The position numbers were made by a program, and so were the translations under genes. A stretch of 15,708 nt of DNA from Pseudomonadota bacterium (GTDB lineage: Bacteria; Myxococcota; Polyangia; Polyangiales; Polyangiaceae). The stretch spans positions 1-15,708 of the forward strand of contig JAEZYO010000403.1 of NCBI GenBank assembly GCA_023419055.1. The letters run 5' to 3'. Below, piece after piece: positions 14,627 through 15,708 of this stretch. The notes under the pieces are model-generated. The model searched no databases. It was not told the origin of the DNA and saw only the letters and a program-made list of their open reading frames with translations. Each line of letters starts with the position of its first letter. The first letter of the stretch is position 1.

Positions 14627-15006
14627 CAACGCTTGCCGAAAGCCTCACCACGCTAGAACGCTTCCTTCGCGAGCGGGGCCTCGAGCTTCCGTTCAACGAG
14701 GTAGGGATCGTCGAAGTCGGACCCGGAGCGTCGATGGACGATCGAGGGCGCCTGCGGATCCCCCGCGGTGAGGTCCACTCGCCCGAGAGCTACTCGCCGC
14801 GCTTCGAGCAGCTGACGCGCCTCGGCCTACCCTGGATCAACCTGAGCGCGTACGGCCTCGGCGAGGGGCGCTTGATCGTGGCCGTGGAGATCCCGAACCC
14901 CCCGGCGCGGCGCTCGGACCGAACTTCGATCAACTATTCCGGTCCACCCGCAGGCGTGCTGAAGGACGACTTCAGGGTCGACTCGATCTTGCTGATCGAA
15001 CCTTGA
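14623..15006 (+). CDS. Putative immunity protein for the YD-repeat toxin
   Basis: I do not recognise the family of this 127-residue protein. It starts at the ATG that overlaps the toxin stop codon (ATGA), so it should be co-translated with the toxin. Such overlap placement right after a variable RHS tip is the hallmark of immunity genes. It has no signal peptide and no membrane segment and is slightly acidic, so it is probably cytoplasmic, which fits a toxin acting in the cytoplasm. Visible parts are an N-terminal amphipathic helix (LTTLERFLRERGLELPF), a central alternating region with Gly-Arg-Leu-Arg-Ile-Pro and a Trp (LPWINLSAYG), and two closing strands (RLIVAVEIPNPP, and FRVDSILLIEP). The ribosome binding site is weak, consistent with coupled translation. 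The immunity role is inferred from position only. Confidence 0.6.
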   Translation: MTTLAESLTTLERFLRERGLELPFNEVGIVEVGPGASMDDRGRLRIPRGEVHSPESYSPRFEQLTRLGLPWINLSAYGLGEGRLIVAVEIPNPPARRSDRTSINYSGPPAGVLKDDFRVDSILLIEP

Positions 15007-15055
15007 GCCGAGGTCACCCCTCGCCGGGGCCACGAGCCAAAGTTCGGCGCGCGAC

Positions 15056-15708
15056 TCACTTCAACATCACGTTGACCACGACCGCGTTGCCCGCCTCGTC
15101 GAAGGCACGCACCGCGAGCAGCGCCGGGCCGCTCGGTGAGATCGAGCTCACGTCGATGTCCATGTCCTCTTGTGGTTCGTCGAAGATGCCGTCCACCGGG
15201 AAGAAGGGGACCCAATCGTCCTTGCCGCCCAGGCTTACTTCCACGCGCTGGATGGGCCCGACGCCGTCGACCACGCTGGCCTGGACCTTGCGCCCCGCGG
15301 CGCGCAGGCGCTCGATGCGCGGCGGCGTGTTGTCCACGAGGACCACGCCGCTCTCCATCTCGTCGCGCGTCACCCGATCGGGTGGGTTCGCGAGCTCGTC
15401 GGTCGCCGAGAGGTGGACGCGGTAGCGGCCTTCGGGCAGCGTGCCCGTCTCCCAGTCGTAGCTCTCCTTCGTGAGCTTCTCGTCGGGCTGCGTGAGGTCG
15501 AACCAGGTGTTCGTGCCGACCAGGCGGTACTTCAGGCGGTAGCGGAGGTCGTCCTTGTCGGGGTTGTCGACCTTCCAACCCAGCGAGACCTTCGAGTCGG
15601 TCTTCTTGTTGACGGGGCCGCCCGAGCTCTTGATCGAGTCGTCGTTGCTCGTCGATCGCCCCTTGACCTCGATCTGGTCGATCGTCGCGCGCAGGTTGTC
15701 CGTCAGGA
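15056..15708 (-). CDS. C-terminal part of a fibronectin-III/Ig-like domain protein (5' end outside window)
   Basis: The minus-strand frame is open from the right edge to the TGA at 15056-15058, giving the last 216 residues of a larger protein. The first part looks like a fibronectin-III-like domain: SLGWKVDNPDKDDLRYRLKY, then a Trp-containing strand (NTWFDL) and the closing strand LPEGRYRVHLSATDELANPP. A linker VLVDNTPPRIERL leads into a second beta-rich Ig-like domain ending LLAVRAFDEAGNAVVVNVML. Such tails occur at the end of large secreted or periplasmic beta-propeller proteins of deltaproteobacteria, but the propeller would lie beyond the window. Function is unknown. It converges on the putative immunity gene with a 49-bp gap that holds no convincing terminator. 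Confidence 0.78.
   Translation of the reverse strand, partial: LTDNLRATIDQIEVKGRSTSNDDSIKSSGGPVNKKTDSKVSLGWKVDNPDKDDLRYRLKYRLVGTNTWFDLTQPDEKLTKESYDWETGTLPEGRYRVHLSATDELANPPDRVTRDEMESGVVLVDNTPPRIERLRAAGRKVQASVVDGVGPIQRVEVSLGGKDDWVPFFPVDGIFDEPQEDMDIDVSSISPSGPALLAVRAFDEAGNAVVVNVMLK

Noticed and set aside
15007..15055. Possible bidirectional terminator between the convergent genes (CCCC-TCGCC-GGGG)
   Set aside because: The stem is only 4 bp with adjoining mismatches and no T tract on either strand.

Overview
The window is about two-thirds G+C, with long spurious antisense reading frames typical of such DNA. It looks like a chromosomal segment of a predatory or social deltaproteobacterium, most likely Myxococcota. 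This is inferred from the GC content, the Cys-rich Asn-Asp-Gly-Asp-Gly lipoprotein motif, the large YD-repeat lipoprotein and the CheA-like orphan kinase. No 16S or other marker gene is present to confirm it. I see no tRNA, rRNA, CRISPR array, transposon or integrase.

Layout. 1-1849: the 3' part of a PAS/Hpt/CheA-type histidine kinase gene, overlapping by 4 bp a single-domain response regulator gene, a compact two-component pair. 1907-4216: a polytopic membrane protein with a signal peptide and a periplasmic F5/8-type (discoidin-like) domain in front of a GT-C-like membrane core. 4363-7097: a translationally coupled pair, a YfiR-like (DUF4154) periplasmic protein and a TonB-dependent receptor, preceded by a strong dyad just upstream of the ribosome binding site. 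7109-8485 on the minus strand: a flavin-containing monooxygenase with all three family signatures, converging on the receptor gene with an 11-bp gap.

8486-8602 is a divergent intergenic region with a 19-bp inverted repeat (17 of 19 positions matched). From it runs the main feature of the window: a 2007-residue lipoprotein at 8603-14626. Its domain order is transthyretin-like domain, FN-plug-like domain, six NHL repeats, YD-repeat shell, RHS core and variable C-terminal tip. This matches the extracellular part of animal teneurins. The tip carries two hydrophobic stretches and an ADP-ribosyltransferase-like pattern. A small gene of unknown family starts inside the stop codon of the lipoprotein gene and is the candidate immunity gene. 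Together these look like a surface-anchored polymorphic toxin with its immunity partner.

15056-15708 on the minus strand is the C-terminal part of a protein with fibronectin-III/Ig-like domains that enters from beyond the right edge. There is no gene-free stretch longer than about 150 bp.
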